Source of the DNA: DATMNR01 sp963702765
GTDB lineage: Bacteria > Chloroflexota > Ktedonobacteria > Ktedonobacterales > Ktedonobacteraceae
DNA length: 64,000 nucleotides
Assembly: GCA_963702765.1 (NCBI GenBank)
Contig: CAVPEB010000005.1
Span: 1 to 64,000, forward strand
Direction: 5' to 3'
The notes beneath the pieces are model-generated. The model made no database searches and was not told the DNA's origin. It saw only the letters and a program-made list of their open reading frames with translations. Positions 54,286 through 63,773 of this stretch are shown in pieces (positions within the stretch are counted from its first letter, which is position 1; each line of letters begins with the position of its first letter). Position numbers and translations under genes: made by a program.

Positions 54286-55914
54286 TTAGTTATTTAGCAT
54301 AAGTCTTATTTTTAACGCTATTAGTAAGGAAAGTCTCAATTCTGGATCCTCTAACGATCTACCTAATAATTCTTCAATACGCCCCAGTCGATAGAGTAAC
54401 GAGTTCCGATGCAAATGCATTGTTCGTGCTGTTTCACTTAAGTTCCCATTACAGTTAAAGAAACATTCTAAGGTTTCTATTAATGCGTTGTTACTGCGAT
54501 TGTCTGATTCGCTTAAGGGACCAAGTGTCTCTTGATAAAAATCTGACAGTTCCTGGTGACCATAGAGATGGAAAAGTAGTCTGTAAATGCCAAGTCGGGC
54601 AAAGTAGTTGATCTTGTTCTCGCCGAATAAACGTCGACCAATCTCCAGCGCTTGCTGTGCTTCACGATATGATTGAGAAATTTGTTGGACATTTTTTGCA
54701 ACCCGTCCAATGCCTGCCGTAAAGTTCGTAAGGCTGCCATTGCCTACCGTACCTTGAAGTAAGCGTGCTTGAACTCGATCCATACGCATGGAGATAGTCT
54801 TTTCCAATTCAGTTTCAATGTGTTCAATACTCTCATTAATGGGTAGAAGTGCTAGCACACGTCGAGCTTCAAAGGCTACCCAGCATGTCTTCCAATCACG
54901 TTGTAATTCGTCACGAATTCTTTTACTCCATTGAGTCTGATAACTACTAGTTGAAGAGGCAGATTCATTTTGACCAATTTCAAATATGGCAACTATTTGT
55001 GGGACCGAAAGATCGTAACCCAGTAAACGAGCGCGGGTTAGAATTTCGTCAGTTTGTTGAAAATTGCCTTGCAAGACATCCATTAAAGCTTCTGCTGAAT
55101 AACGACTTTCAACCTCATTGCGGTCGCGCTCTCTAGCGAATTCCAGAGCAAGAATGGGAGTTACCTGGCCTAAAATGAGTCTTTCAAGGTAATCGAAGTC
55201 AGTATCATTCCCGATTAGTGAAAGGTAACCAACAGCTTCGTGTCTTATTTGAATAGGAACAGTAATACGCCTCAGGCCCATTCGCAAGAGATTTTCATCA
55301 GTAAGTGAAGAGGGTAAGATTTGAGATACTTTGTCTGAGGGAGTAGCCTGGCAACGTAGCTCGTGATCGGCGTCTTGCACGATAACCCATTTGTTGCGTG
55401 TTTGTGAAAGGCGATCGCAAATCCCTTGTAAACCTGCTCCTTGAATGCTTAATTGCATTAATTGATGGGAAATCTCGGTAGCTTTGCGTTCGTTTTCTCC
55501 TCTAAAGCTCACTATGAATGTGATTACTTCACGCTCGATTTCTTCAAGCGGAGCTGTTATTGGTAGCAGGATTAATGGTAGGTGTAATTGGTCAGCGAGA
55601 GCTATAGTTTCTGTTTCTATACTTTCAAGAGAAGAAGTAGCTATAGCAATAGCCGCAATGCCTTCTTTATGCAGACTTGTCAACATGTGCGGTAAATTTT
55701 CGTCGAGGCGATGCAATTGTGAGAGTGCAAGTAGAGCGAGTTCACCGCCTCGCACGCGTTCAAAGGCTGGAAGGCGTGCTCTCATTCGAGTGGCCCATGT
55801 TACACGACGATCCAAGCCTTCCCCTCCAGCCACCAGTTGGGCATCGCGAGGGATTAGCAATGAGAGGATGTTACGTACTGATGCCGAAGAGATTGGGGAT
55901 GGCGAATTATTCAT
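54286..55914 (-). CDS. PucR family transcriptional regulator
   Basis: About 542 residues with the PucR layout: an N-terminal PucR domain (about 15-130, LLIPRDAQLVAGGEGLDRRV and FERVRGGELALLAL), a GAF-like middle, then a GGDEF-like/CdaR region and a C-terminal helix-turn-helix LSETARTMHLHRNSLLYRLG. In Bacillus PucR senses purine breakdown products. Here it may control the adjacent M20 hydrolase gene, which could act on a ureido or N-acyl compound; that link is inference. ATG at 55912-55914, with GTG one codon earlier also possible. Confidence 0.88.
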   Translation of the reverse strand: MNNSPSPISSASVRNILSLLIPRDAQLVAGGEGLDRRVTWATRMRARLPAFERVRGGELALLALSQLHRLDENLPHMLTSLHKEGIAAIAIATSSLESIETETIALADQLHLPLILLPITAPLEEIEREVITFIVSFRGENERKATEISHQLMQLSIQGAGLQGICDRLSQTRNKWVIVQDADHELRCQATPSDKVSQILPSSLTDENLLRMGLRRITVPIQIRHEAVGYLSLIGNDTDFDYLERLILGQVTPILALEFARERDRNEVESRYSAEALMDVLQGNFQQTDEILTRARLLGYDLSVPQIVAIFEIGQNESASSTSSYQTQWSKRIRDELQRDWKTCWVAFEARRVLALLPINESIEHIETELEKTISMRMDRVQARLLQGTVGNGSLTNFTAGIGRVAKNVQQISQSYREAQQALEIGRRLFGENKINYFARLGIYRLLFHLYGHQELSDFYQETLGPLSESDNRSNNALIETLECFFNCNGNLSETARTMHLHRNSLLYRLGRIEELLGRSLEDPELRLSLLIALKIRLMLNN

Positions 55915-55932
55915 CACTTATGCAAAAAGGGA

Positions 55933-55955
55933 AGCGCGGCGATTATCGCCGCGCT
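55933..55955 (-). terminator. Hairpin terminator at the end of the small basic gene
   Basis: Perfect 10-bp GC-rich stem (55933-55942 with 55946-55955) with TTA loop. Read on the minus strand it is followed by TTCCCTTTTTG. The stop codon of the small gene is the loop itself. Confidence 0.8.
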
Positions 55956-56062
55956 GTTGATGTGGCTGTAGTGCCACTGACCTTCTGCGCTTTGCGCTTT
56001 TCATCGTACTTTTTTGCCTTGATGCGATGCTTTCGCCATGCGACTCTTTTTGTTTTATTCAA
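55943..56062 (-). CDS. 39-residue highly basic protein
   Basis: Translation from TTG 56062 (AAGGG eight bases upstream) gives MNKTKRVAWRKHRIKAKKYD followed by EKRKAQKVSGTT and a short tail ending RR. Fourteen of 39 residues are Lys, Arg or His in the first 27 positions, resembling short ribosome-associated or RNA-binding proteins. It ends inside a terminator hairpin. It is too short for usual gene finders but has a ribosome site, a clear helix-rich basic composition and its own terminator. Function unknown. Confidence 0.55.
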   Translation of the reverse strand: MNKTKRVAWRKHRIKAKKYDEKRKAQKVSGTTATSTARR

Positions 56063-56161
56063 TTAGTTTTCCCTTTCAGCTCAGATTAATATACGTAATA
56101 GACGTTGTAACTATTCAGTTCCTTTTTATCTTTCGCCGCCTCCGGCGACGAGGGGAGAGAA

Positions 56162-56184
56162 GGGAGCGGGAACACCCCGCTCCC
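56162..56184. repeat. GC-rich inverted repeat between TPR gene and small basic gene
   Basis: GGGAGCGGG/CCCGCTCCC (56162-56170 with 56176-56184) in a GC-rich block from 56130 to 56215 that also holds TCGCCG/CGGCGA and a GGGGTCC/GGAACCCC arm. It follows the TPR gene (minus strand) and probably acts as its terminator despite lacking a T run. Confidence 0.55.
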
Positions 56185-56241
56185 CTCCAGGGGTCCTTGC
56201 TGGCCCCTTGGAACCCCTTGCTGGATAGTTACTATACAATT

Positions 56242-57057
56242 TTATTCTTCAGATTCTATGCCGCCTTCAAATTCAATTTCGGTCATTTCTTCGGGTTCGT
56301 CTCCACCATCGTAATATTCATCTTCGTTACTCATATCCTCGTCATCTTCCCGATCATAACGTAAAAGACTTTCCTTGGTATAAGCACGAATGATATCTCC
56401 GCCTCCTTGTGAGGGAAAACTGACTTTACCAAACATACCTGGATGCTGGTATTCTTCACGGATAATTAAACGTACCTGTCCATTTTCCATGGCAAGAATG
56501 GCTGCGGCATAGCGATTACCACCCTCCATGAAATTGATCAGACGGTTAGCAAGACGTGGCTCAATTTGTCCGATATCCTCACCTGCGGCATTACGAACGA
56601 GAAGTGTGTGTCCACTTACATGAAGTTGAACCTTGTCACCAACACCAACTTTAGCCAGTACGGAGGCGGCAGAGATATTGATCAATTCGGTCATACCCGT
56701 CTTGCCAGTTTCTTCGATGAAGAGACGTGGGTCAATGCGCTCAGATCCTGTATGAATTTGTACTGGTTCTTCCTGCAAAAGCGAGAGACGTTCCAGGTTC
56801 TTTTTTGCGATTGTATTATCCGGACTGTACTTCAGCGTTTGAGAGTAAGATTGACGAGCCTCTGAGTATTGTCCAAGTTCGCTATATGCCTTGCCTAGAC
56901 GGTTATATGCATCTGGTTCAGCAGGGAATAAGTTCAGAATATTTTTGTTTGTTACGACAGCTTCTTCCCATTGACTTGCTAATGCTTGTTGAATAGCGAG
57001 ATCGGTCCATTGTTTCTTTAGCCGTGCTTTTTCTTCAGCTGATTGTGTTTGTGTCAT
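56242..57057 (-). CDS. TPR-repeat protein
   Basis: 271 residues. At least two tetratricopeptide repeats (about 20-95; EPDAYNRLGKAYSELGQYSE and ARQSYSQTLKYSPDN) are followed by a beta-rich domain (about 120-220, with VGVGDKVQLHVSGHTLLVR and GQVRLIIREEY) and a very acidic tail (DDEDMSNEDEYYDGG and more). ATG 57055-57057 has GGAGG six bases upstream. Likely a protein-interaction adaptor; partners unknown. Confidence 0.75.
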   Translation of the reverse strand: MTQTQSAEEKARLKKQWTDLAIQQALASQWEEAVVTNKNILNLFPAEPDAYNRLGKAYSELGQYSEARQSYSQTLKYSPDNTIAKKNLERLSLLQEEPVQIHTGSERIDPRLFIEETGKTGMTELINISAASVLAKVGVGDKVQLHVSGHTLLVRNAAGEDIGQIEPRLANRLINFMEGGNRYAAAILAMENGQVRLIIREEYQHPGMFGKVSFPSQGGGDIIRAYTKESLLRYDREDDEDMSNEDEYYDGGDEPEEMTEIEFEGGIESEE

Positions 57058-57200
57058 CGATACCTCCTCAATCCACACTAGTTTATTACGGGGAAGATTT
57101 GAGAAATTCTCAATCTTCTAACAAGAGCGCTCACTTCTCCTGTATCCCGTTATCCAAAGCTCTCTATATAATGCCAGGGGAACATAGTGTAGTCAGCATA

Positions 57201-58712
57201 TTATAGCGCAACCATGCAACCTTGCAAGGACCATGCGGTTGCTCGTTCAATACGAACGTTCACAAGATCGCCGGGTTTGATAACTTTTGATCCGAACATA
57301 TTTTTAGATGTATCTTCTTCTGTTTGTTGGAAGAAAACCCATTTATTTATACGGTTACGGCCTTTCCATTGTTGGCGCCCGTGAGCATTGTTTATATCTT
57401 CAACGAGTACCTCATCTACCTTGCCAATAAGCTGCTGATTAAGCTCCAGGGCAATATTAGCTTGTATGTCTTCTACAGCGTGTAGACGACGTTTTTTTTC
57501 GGTTAAAGGCACATTATCTTCCCAACGGGCAGCAACGGTTCCAGGTCGAACTGAGTAAGCTGCTACATGTACAACATCAAAGCGAATCTCTTCGAGCAGA
57601 TCAAGAGTATGTTGGAACTCTTCTTCTGTTTCACCAGAAAAACCTACAATGATGTCTGTTGACAAAGAAACATCAGGCCATAAGGTACGAAGGCGTTCAA
57701 TACGGTGCCTATATTCATCAACTGTATATCCGCGTTTCATGCGCAGTAGCGTGGCATCGTCTCCTGATTGAACAGGTATATTGACATGTTCACAGACCTT
57801 TGGCAATGCTGCCATACGTTCGATCATACTGTCATTCATATGACGGGGATACGAGGTCATAAAACGAATACGTTCTAATTCATCAATTTCGCTGAGTTGG
57901 CCCATGAGGAAAGCCAAGTCTGGTTGATCGGGTAAATCCATGCCATAAGCTTCAACAGTTTGTCCCAGTAGTGTTAATTCCTTAGCACCTTTTGAGACTA
58001 ATGAGGTGGCTTCAGTTATTAATTCATCAATTGGTCGGCTACGTTCACGCCCTCTACGGTAGGGTACGATACAGTAGGTACAAACTTTATTGCAGCCCAG
58101 AATTATTGGAAGCCAGGCTGTTGGACTGGACATTATCGGCTCGATTTTTGTGGGATAATGGGCCGTACGATCGCCGGGTTTAGGAGTGATAGCCATTGGA
58201 AGAACGGTATGCTTCCCTACAGTATTGGTCGAAGTAGCGAATGTTGGTAGAATGCGTTCGATAGGTTCTACTGGTATCGCCTCATCAGTGGGCATGTATT
58301 CAATGTCGAGACAACCTGCGCCTGAGATAGGTGTCCAGCGTTCTTCAAGAAAGCGAGGAAGAATATCAGCCTGTTCTACTTTCATGAATAGATCAATATG
58401 TGGATAGCGTTTGCTGAGTTCATCAATAGTCTTCTGGTTACCAATCATACAACCCATCATTGCGACAAGCAGGTCATCGCGTTTCGATTTGGCATGTTTT
58501 AGTTGTGCAAGCTGATTGTGGGCTTTCTCTTCAGGGGCTTTACGAACGCTACATGTGTTGAGGATAACGAGGTTAGCCTGGTCCATACTCGTTTCTTCCC
58601 AACCAAGTTCATCAAGCATCGTTTGAATACGTTGGGAATCTGCTTGATTCATCTGGCAACCAACGGTCCAGATGTGATATTTTCCTCGCGCAATCGTAGC
58701 GGTCGTTGTCAT
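57201..58712 (-). CDS. miaB: tRNA-2-methylthio-N6-dimethylallyladenosine synthase MiaB
   Basis: Radical-SAM methylthiotransferase that converts i6A37 to ms2i6A37 in tRNA. 503 residues: N-terminal UPF0004 domain with cluster cysteines in VGCQMNQAD, LNTCSVRKAPEEK and MMGCMIGNQ; radical-SAM motif LGCNKVCTYCIVPYRRGRER; and a C-terminal TRAM domain ending VRIERATAWSLQG. A roughly 60-residue insert between the first two domains (RILPTFATSTNTVGKH region) makes it slightly long. ATG 58710-58712 has GAGAGG upstream. Confidence 0.92.
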   Translation of the reverse strand: MTTTATIARGKYHIWTVGCQMNQADSQRIQTMLDELGWEETSMDQANLVILNTCSVRKAPEEKAHNQLAQLKHAKSKRDDLLVAMMGCMIGNQKTIDELSKRYPHIDLFMKVEQADILPRFLEERWTPISGAGCLDIEYMPTDEAIPVEPIERILPTFATSTNTVGKHTVLPMAITPKPGDRTAHYPTKIEPIMSSPTAWLPIILGCNKVCTYCIVPYRRGRERSRPIDELITEATSLVSKGAKELTLLGQTVEAYGMDLPDQPDLAFLMGQLSEIDELERIRFMTSYPRHMNDSMIERMAALPKVCEHVNIPVQSGDDATLLRMKRGYTVDEYRHRIERLRTLWPDVSLSTDIIVGFSGETEEEFQHTLDLLEEIRFDVVHVAAYSVRPGTVAARWEDNVPLTEKKRRLHAVEDIQANIALELNQQLIGKVDEVLVEDINNAHGRQQWKGRNRINKWVFFQQTEEDTSKNMFGSKVIKPGDLVNVRIERATAWSLQGCMVAL

Positions 58713-58936
58713 CGCATTGCCTCTCTCAGCGCATGATGTGATAGTTTCAATGGCCAAAAACCAAATGCTATATTTTTGATACTACTAGAGACGGTATTAT
58801 AACACTAAGCGAGGCGTATGTCATTAGTTCTTTTGAGAGCTATGATATGTAGATCGAGTATTCTTTAGCGTTTACTAAAAAGATGAACAATATGTCATCA
58901 TATCGTATTATTGTGATCTTTAAGGGAACGTGATGC

Positions 58937-60118
58937 ATGCCGCATACATTGAAAACTGTATTTCTAAGTGTTGTAGCTCTTTTATTCATCCTGCTGACAC
59001 TATTCTGTTTCAGCCCATTGCATGCTGAGGGAGCGCATATAGTAGCTCCTGGAACGCCGATATCCAAACCGACTGCCACAAAAAGTCGCGTGCCTGGAAA
59101 TGCACAATCAAAAGGCCCGTACAAAGTGCAGGGCAATGTTATTTTAGGGGTTGATGGGAAACGTTATCTTTTTCATGGAATTGGGCGTGACAGCCTTGAA
59201 TATTCCTGCTGGGGAGATGGTCATTTTAATGCACAAGAACTTTCCTATTTGGGTTGGGGCACGAATACAAAAACCGTGACATATTGGGGAGTAAATACTG
59301 TAAGACTGCCCTTCTCAGAGGATATATGGTTGCATGGACAATCTTCTGAACACTGTTTGGCTTCCCAGTACCACACTCTTGTCAAACAGACCGTGGATTC
59401 CTTGACTGCTATGAAGCTGAACGTAGTTTTAGATTTGCATTGGGCTGATGCAGGAGGGAAGTCATTTCAAGGTGGAGGCCCCTGGTCAATGCCTGATACA
59501 GATAGTGTAAAATTCTGGGAACAAGTAGCCAGCATCTATAAAAATTATAGTAACGTTTTGTTTGAATTGTATAATGAGCCCCATCCTCCGAGCTGGTCGT
59601 GCTGGTTGTCTACGTGCACAATAACTGATAATACCTATTCGAATGACTGTCATTGCACAAAACGGCTGACTTTTTTCAGTGTGGGGATGCAAGCCCTGGT
59701 CGATGCTGTGCGTAAAACTGGCGCTACGAATTTAGTGCTAGTGGCTGGTATGGATTGGGGCTTTGATTTAAGTCAGGTAGCCAAGTATCCAATTAAAGGA
59801 TCCAACATTGTATATGACACTCATCTCTATCCTTATGCTAATAAGCAGCCCAATGAGTGGGATGCAGCATTTGGTACGATAAGTAAGAAATATGCTGTCA
59901 TATCTGCTGAAAGTGGAGAATATGATTGTGGCACGAGCTATATGGGTAAATTGCTCTCGTACTTCGATGCACATCAAATCGGTTGGATCTCCTGGGCATG
60001 GGTTGTGGCAGGATCACCATGTGGCTATCCGCAGTTAGTTCAGAATTATCGAGGCACTCCAACAAATGGAATGGGCCAGTTGATTTATCGATGGTTACGA
60101 AGTTATGTCAATTCCTAG
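58937..60118 (+). CDS. Secreted GH5 family glycoside hydrolase (endoglucanase-like)
   Basis: 393-residue extracellular enzyme. Signal peptide about 1-31 (TVFLSVVALLFILLTLFCFS), short linker, then a GH5 barrel: VNTVRLPFSEDIWL, NVVLDLHWADAGG, the acid/base Glu in LFELYNEPHPPSW, VYDTHLYPY with the conserved His, and the nucleophile Glu in AVISAESGEYD, followed by IGWISWAWVVAGSPC. Six or more cysteines suggest disulfides. Likely acts on cellulose or another beta-1,4-glucan. ATG 58937 with AAGGGAA upstream. Its stop overlaps the stop of the convergent kinase gene. Confidence 0.9.
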   Translation: MPHTLKTVFLSVVALLFILLTLFCFSPLHAEGAHIVAPGTPISKPTATKSRVPGNAQSKGPYKVQGNVILGVDGKRYLFHGIGRDSLEYSCWGDGHFNAQELSYLGWGTNTKTVTYWGVNTVRLPFSEDIWLHGQSSEHCLASQYHTLVKQTVDSLTAMKLNVVLDLHWADAGGKSFQGGGPWSMPDTDSVKFWEQVASIYKNYSNVLFELYNEPHPPSWSCWLSTCTITDNTYSNDCHCTKRLTFFSVGMQALVDAVRKTGATNLVLVAGMDWGFDLSQVAKYPIKGSNIVYDTHLYPYANKQPNEWDAAFGTISKKYAVISAESGEYDCGTSYMGKLLSYFDAHQIGWISWAWVVAGSPCGYPQLVQNYRGTPTNGMGQLIYRWLRSYVNS

Positions 60119-61755
60119 ACTCTTCTGACTCGCACTCGTTCTGTTTGAGCTGCAATCAAAACCCCCTGTATGAGGAGAATTAGCGATATAAGCAGGTAAA
60201 TATGCTTGGAAATATCTGAATCTGAACCTGAATATTGCAATAAAGCACATATGCCAGCGACTCCGAAGATTGCAAAAAGTATGATCCGATCTATCAACAT
60301 ATATGGTCGCATTAGCCATAGAAACGAAATGAGAGAGGCGGCTGCCAAGCTTGAGGTTGAGAACAGGTTAAGAATATATGGATTGAAAGTAAATGGTAAT
60401 TGCTGGTGGATGTCGTTTAACGTTTGTATAAGAAAAGCGAAGACGGCACCTAAGGTAAACAATGCAGTGAGTAGAAGAATGATAATTGCGGCACCATTAT
60501 GTACAAACCAGAGAGCAGCAATTGCGACGATTAATAATATCACAGATAGAGCAAGTTCAACAGCATGATCTAGCCCTGCGTTGGGATTGATAGATCCATA
60601 CGGTTGAGGGATGTTAAACGCAATGATACTGCCAATCACAGTAAGTGCGAGCATTCCTCCAAAGAGTATGGTAAAACCACGCGTCCAGACAGAGGAAATA
60701 CTGGCGGTATTTGTTCTCTGTGGAGCATGGCCTGTTGGAACTGTTTGACCACGAGTTGGAGGAATGCTTACAGGAACAGTTGGTGGCTGTGAAGGCACAG
60801 GATTATTATTGAGAACTGGCGACTGTGCCATTGAAGGTGAAGGAAGCGGTGAGTTGTATTGTGTTGGGGCTGAAGCCATAACCGGATCTAAGCCTGTTGT
60901 AGCATCTGTAGCTTTTTGTTTGATGTTAAGTAGGGCTTGTCGAACCTCAAATGCGTTATTTGGACGTTGCTGTTCATCAAGAGAAACCATTCGTTGGATA
61001 AGTTGACCCAGTTCAAGAGGGACCAAAGGATTCATTTGTTGCACTGGTGGAAAAGCGAATCGATCCGATGCGTGGAATGGATCTCTGCCAGTCAAGCAAC
61101 AATGAAGCGTAGCTCCAAGAGAGTATAGATCTGAACGAGGATTCGTTTGTGATGAACCATGTTGTTCGGGAGGTGCGTAACCTGGAGAACCTAAGAAAAC
61201 TGTATCTTGAGCCTGGCCTTCTTTAAAGAAACGTGCGATACCAAAATCAATCAGCATGACATGCCCATTGCCTTTTACCATCACATTTGTAGGTTTAAGA
61301 TCTCGGAAAATAATAGGAGGATTATGCGAGTGGAGGTATATAAGAACGTCGCATAACTGAATGGCATAATCGAGTACCTGTGCTACTGGTAGTGGCCGAC
61401 CTCCAGTATCTTTGAGCATTTGCAGTAGAGTCTTCCCATCTATATATTCCATTACCAGAAAGGAACGGCCATCTTCACTGAAACCATCGTATATCGTTGG
61501 TAGATTGGGATGATGAAGAGATCCTAGTAGATCAGCTTCCTGCTGAAAGCGTGATGTTGCTTCAGTAATTTCATTCGTGCCGAGATTACCCTGGCTCATT
61601 TCTTTAATGGCGACATGGTGATTTCCGTATTTTGTATCCACTGCCTGGTATACTGCACTCATTCCACCTCGACCTGCCTGACCTACTATGAGGTAACGTT
61701 GATGCAATATCGATTGTGGAGCGAGTTTGCCAGTCTTGCTATCGTAGGTGGACAT
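60115..61755 (-). CDS. Ser/Thr protein kinase with C-terminal membrane domain
   Basis: 546 residues. The catalytic domain (about 15-275) is complete: GRGGMSAVYQ, VAIKEM, IIFRDLKPTNVM with the catalytic Asp, LIDFGIARF and GYAPPEQHG. A Pro/Ser/Gln-rich linker (about 290-360) leads to six predicted membrane helices. This inverted arrangement, kinase then multi-pass membrane domain and no PASTA repeats, is frequent in Chloroflexota. ATG 61753-61755 has GAGGTACC upstream; the longer frame to 61845 lacks support. Unlike the FHA protein at 25566, it should be active. Confidence 0.88.
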   Translation of the reverse strand: MSTYDSKTGKLAPQSILHQRYLIVGQAGRGGMSAVYQAVDTKYGNHHVAIKEMSQGNLGTNEITEATSRFQQEADLLGSLHHPNLPTIYDGFSEDGRSFLVMEYIDGKTLLQMLKDTGGRPLPVAQVLDYAIQLCDVLIYLHSHNPPIIFRDLKPTNVMVKGNGHVMLIDFGIARFFKEGQAQDTVFLGSPGYAPPEQHGSSQTNPRSDLYSLGATLHCCLTGRDPFHASDRFAFPPVQQMNPLVPLELGQLIQRMVSLDEQQRPNNAFEVRQALLNIKQKATDATTGLDPVMASAPTQYNSPLPSPSMAQSPVLNNNPVPSQPPTVPVSIPPTRGQTVPTGHAPQRTNTASISSVWTRGFTILFGGMLALTVIGSIIAFNIPQPYGSINPNAGLDHAVELALSVILLIVAIAALWFVHNGAAIIILLLTALFTLGAVFAFLIQTLNDIHQQLPFTFNPYILNLFSTSSLAAASLISFLWLMRPYMLIDRIILFAIFGVAGICALLQYSGSDSDISKHIYLLISLILLIQGVLIAAQTERVRVRRV

Positions 61756-61930
61756 AGGGTACCTCACATGCTTATTGTTTAGCGCGTCCCGTATTTCTAC
61801 GTTAGTGAAAGACGTTGCGTGCTGTTTAAGCACAGTATAGTTCATCTAAACAATGGGGTCAATTGAAAAGTTCACATTTTCAGAATGGCTTACGACACAT
61901 ATCTGACGGACGGATGAGCAACAACCGAAT

Positions 61931-62786
61931 TTAATAGGTTGATTCAAATGCATAACGAAGAAACAGGTGACTATCGCTACGTTTTATACTTATAAGTTTG
62001 CCCCAAAGCGGGTGTTCAGGAGCGAATATTTTACCAGCAACAATTCCTCCCCGATCGATATGTTCATCACGTCCGGCAATCTGTGGGGCAAGTGTCAAGA
62101 AAAGTTCATCAAGGCGCTTTTCTGAAAGAAAGGTTCCAAATAGCTTTGGACCACCTTCAGTAAGTATTATATTGCAACTACGTACACGCGTCACCTCATT
62201 CAGGATATCTTGAGCGCTAAGTGGTGTATTTTTAGCAATCGTAGCGATTTGCACTGATGGCGGTAAATTCTGAGTAATTATACGTTCGCGACCATGTTTT
62301 GTGGTGACAATGAGAACTGAAATCTCCGAGGAATGGAAAACAGGCAAATGAAGGTTGATATTACCAAGTTCAGTTACAAAGACGTTAAGTGGAAGTTCTG
62401 ACTTTCCCAGATTACTACGAAGCTGTGAGTAAGCATCTGTGAGAGGTGGATAAATATGTGAGGGAGTCCAAAGATGATTGCTTGCTATACGAAGTGTCCC
62501 CGCGCCTACGATGATTGCATCTGAAATTGCTCGTAGTATTCCCATCAGCACATGATCTTGTTGATTGGAGCCGCTAATTTCTGAGCTATTATTATGGCCA
62601 GGCACATTCAGGGTCACTGCTCCATCAAGCGTGGAGACAAAGTTGCCGATGATATAAGGTATGTTTGTACGGAGATGGGAAAGAAAGATGGCCATATAGG
62701 TTTGTCAAAGCAGGTGGAAGAGGTAATTCGTAGCCAAATGTTTCCCCAAACAGGTGTTCAAAAGCAGTCAATTGAAAATCGTTCAT
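61931..62786 (-). pseudogene. RibD C-terminal/dihydrofolate-reductase-like gene with one frameshift
   Basis: Starting at ATG 62786, one frame gives FEHLFGETFGYELPLPPALT and NLYGHLSF. The next conserved segment, IPYIIGNFVSTLDGAVTLN, is in another frame. One extra C in TTTCCC near 62678 explains the change. The remainder is intact: DAIIVGAGTLRIA, NIILTEGGPKLFGTFL and the C-terminal strand. Family members reduce pyrimidines in riboflavin synthesis or related pterins. It could be a pseudogene or an error. If translation starts at ATG 62695 instead, the first strand is lost but most of the NADPH site remains. Confidence 0.75.
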
Positions 62787-62864
62787 GACCTAACTTCCTA
62801 CGTGTTGTGATTTTGGAGCAATATTGTTCATAGAATTTCTTCGTGTTCTACAAAAGACATCTTC

Positions 62865-63773
62865 CTATTCTTTCGTTGATGACACTCGTTCGAATTGAAT
62901 CACTCGAATTATTCCTAAGAATAAAAACAGAAGCGCAACTTGTGAAAAGAAGAAGTTCGCTTCATTCGTAGATATTGAGGAAATTGGTCCACTCAGCACT
63001 TTTGCAAGGAAATAATTTGAGGGGTTAAATTCTTTAGCGAAAAGAGCAAGAATTAATAGAATGAGCGGAACGCAACCGAAGAGGAATGTAGACCCAGGTT
63101 GAGATTTCCATAATGTGGGACGCATCCACCAGACGAGTAATGAAAGTACAAGTGCTGTGCTAGCTATCGCATTTTCGAGGGAGTTGAGAGAACGCTCACT
63201 AGATGGAGTCAGAAAATATATAAGTGTAACAACGATACAAACGAAGATCGGTGCAAGCCCGAAGAGCCAGGCTTCCAGGCGATTGATTGGCGTTTTATCT
63301 ATTGAAAGGCAAATGTAAGCGCCAAGTAGTGTAATGCATGTCGCTGCGTTTAGAAGTGTATGAACGCGTAAACTAAGATCGTTGTTTAAAGCAAAGATAC
63401 TAATATGGATAGTCATGAAGATAGCCCAAATAATTCCAAAAAAGCTGCCAATGCGAATCCAGTTTGAATGAGTAAGGACTAGTAAAGTAATCCAGCTTAA
63501 GCACACACATATTACATGCACCTGAAAAACCCATATTCCGGAATAGTAGCCATCTAGCCAGCCCTGAGTAAGCAAGCTTTCGACGCTCAGGCCCAATACA
63601 AGCGTCAGCGAGAATATGATGATAAAGCGGGGAGTCCAGATGATTGGTGTAAGAGAAATGTTAGATTCAACCTGCTCGTTGTTTTCAAGTGAAACTTTTT
63701 TCTCGCTCGTTTTATTTTCCGACTCACTTTTTAAGGAGTCTTCGATTTCTGGTTTGATGGCGCGTTCTGCCAT
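62865..63773 (-). CDS. Integral membrane protein, unknown
   Basis: 302 residues: a charged cytoplasmic head of about 45 (Glu/Lys/Ser-rich), then about eight hydrophobic helices (for example FIIIFSLTLVLGLSVESLL, VFQVHVICVCLSWITLLVL, ALFALNND loop, FVCIVVTLIYFLTP, STFLFGCVPLILLILALF). No catalytic motif is recognised. A bare seven- or eight-helix layout with histidines in helix 2 and 4 might bind heme, but this is weak. It is the last gene in the window. Confidence 0.65.
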   Translation of the reverse strand: MAERAIKPEIEDSLKSESENKTSEKKVSLENNEQVESNISLTPIIWTPRFIIIFSLTLVLGLSVESLLTQGWLDGYYSGIWVFQVHVICVCLSWITLLVLTHSNWIRIGSFFGIIWAIFMTIHISIFALNNDLSLRVHTLLNAATCITLLGAYICLSIDKTPINRLEAWLFGLAPIFVCIVVTLIYFLTPSSERSLNSLENAIASTALVLSLLVWWMRPTLWKSQPGSTFLFGCVPLILLILALFAKEFNPSNYFLAKVLSGPISSISTNEANFFFSQVALLFLFLGIIRVIQFERVSSTKE

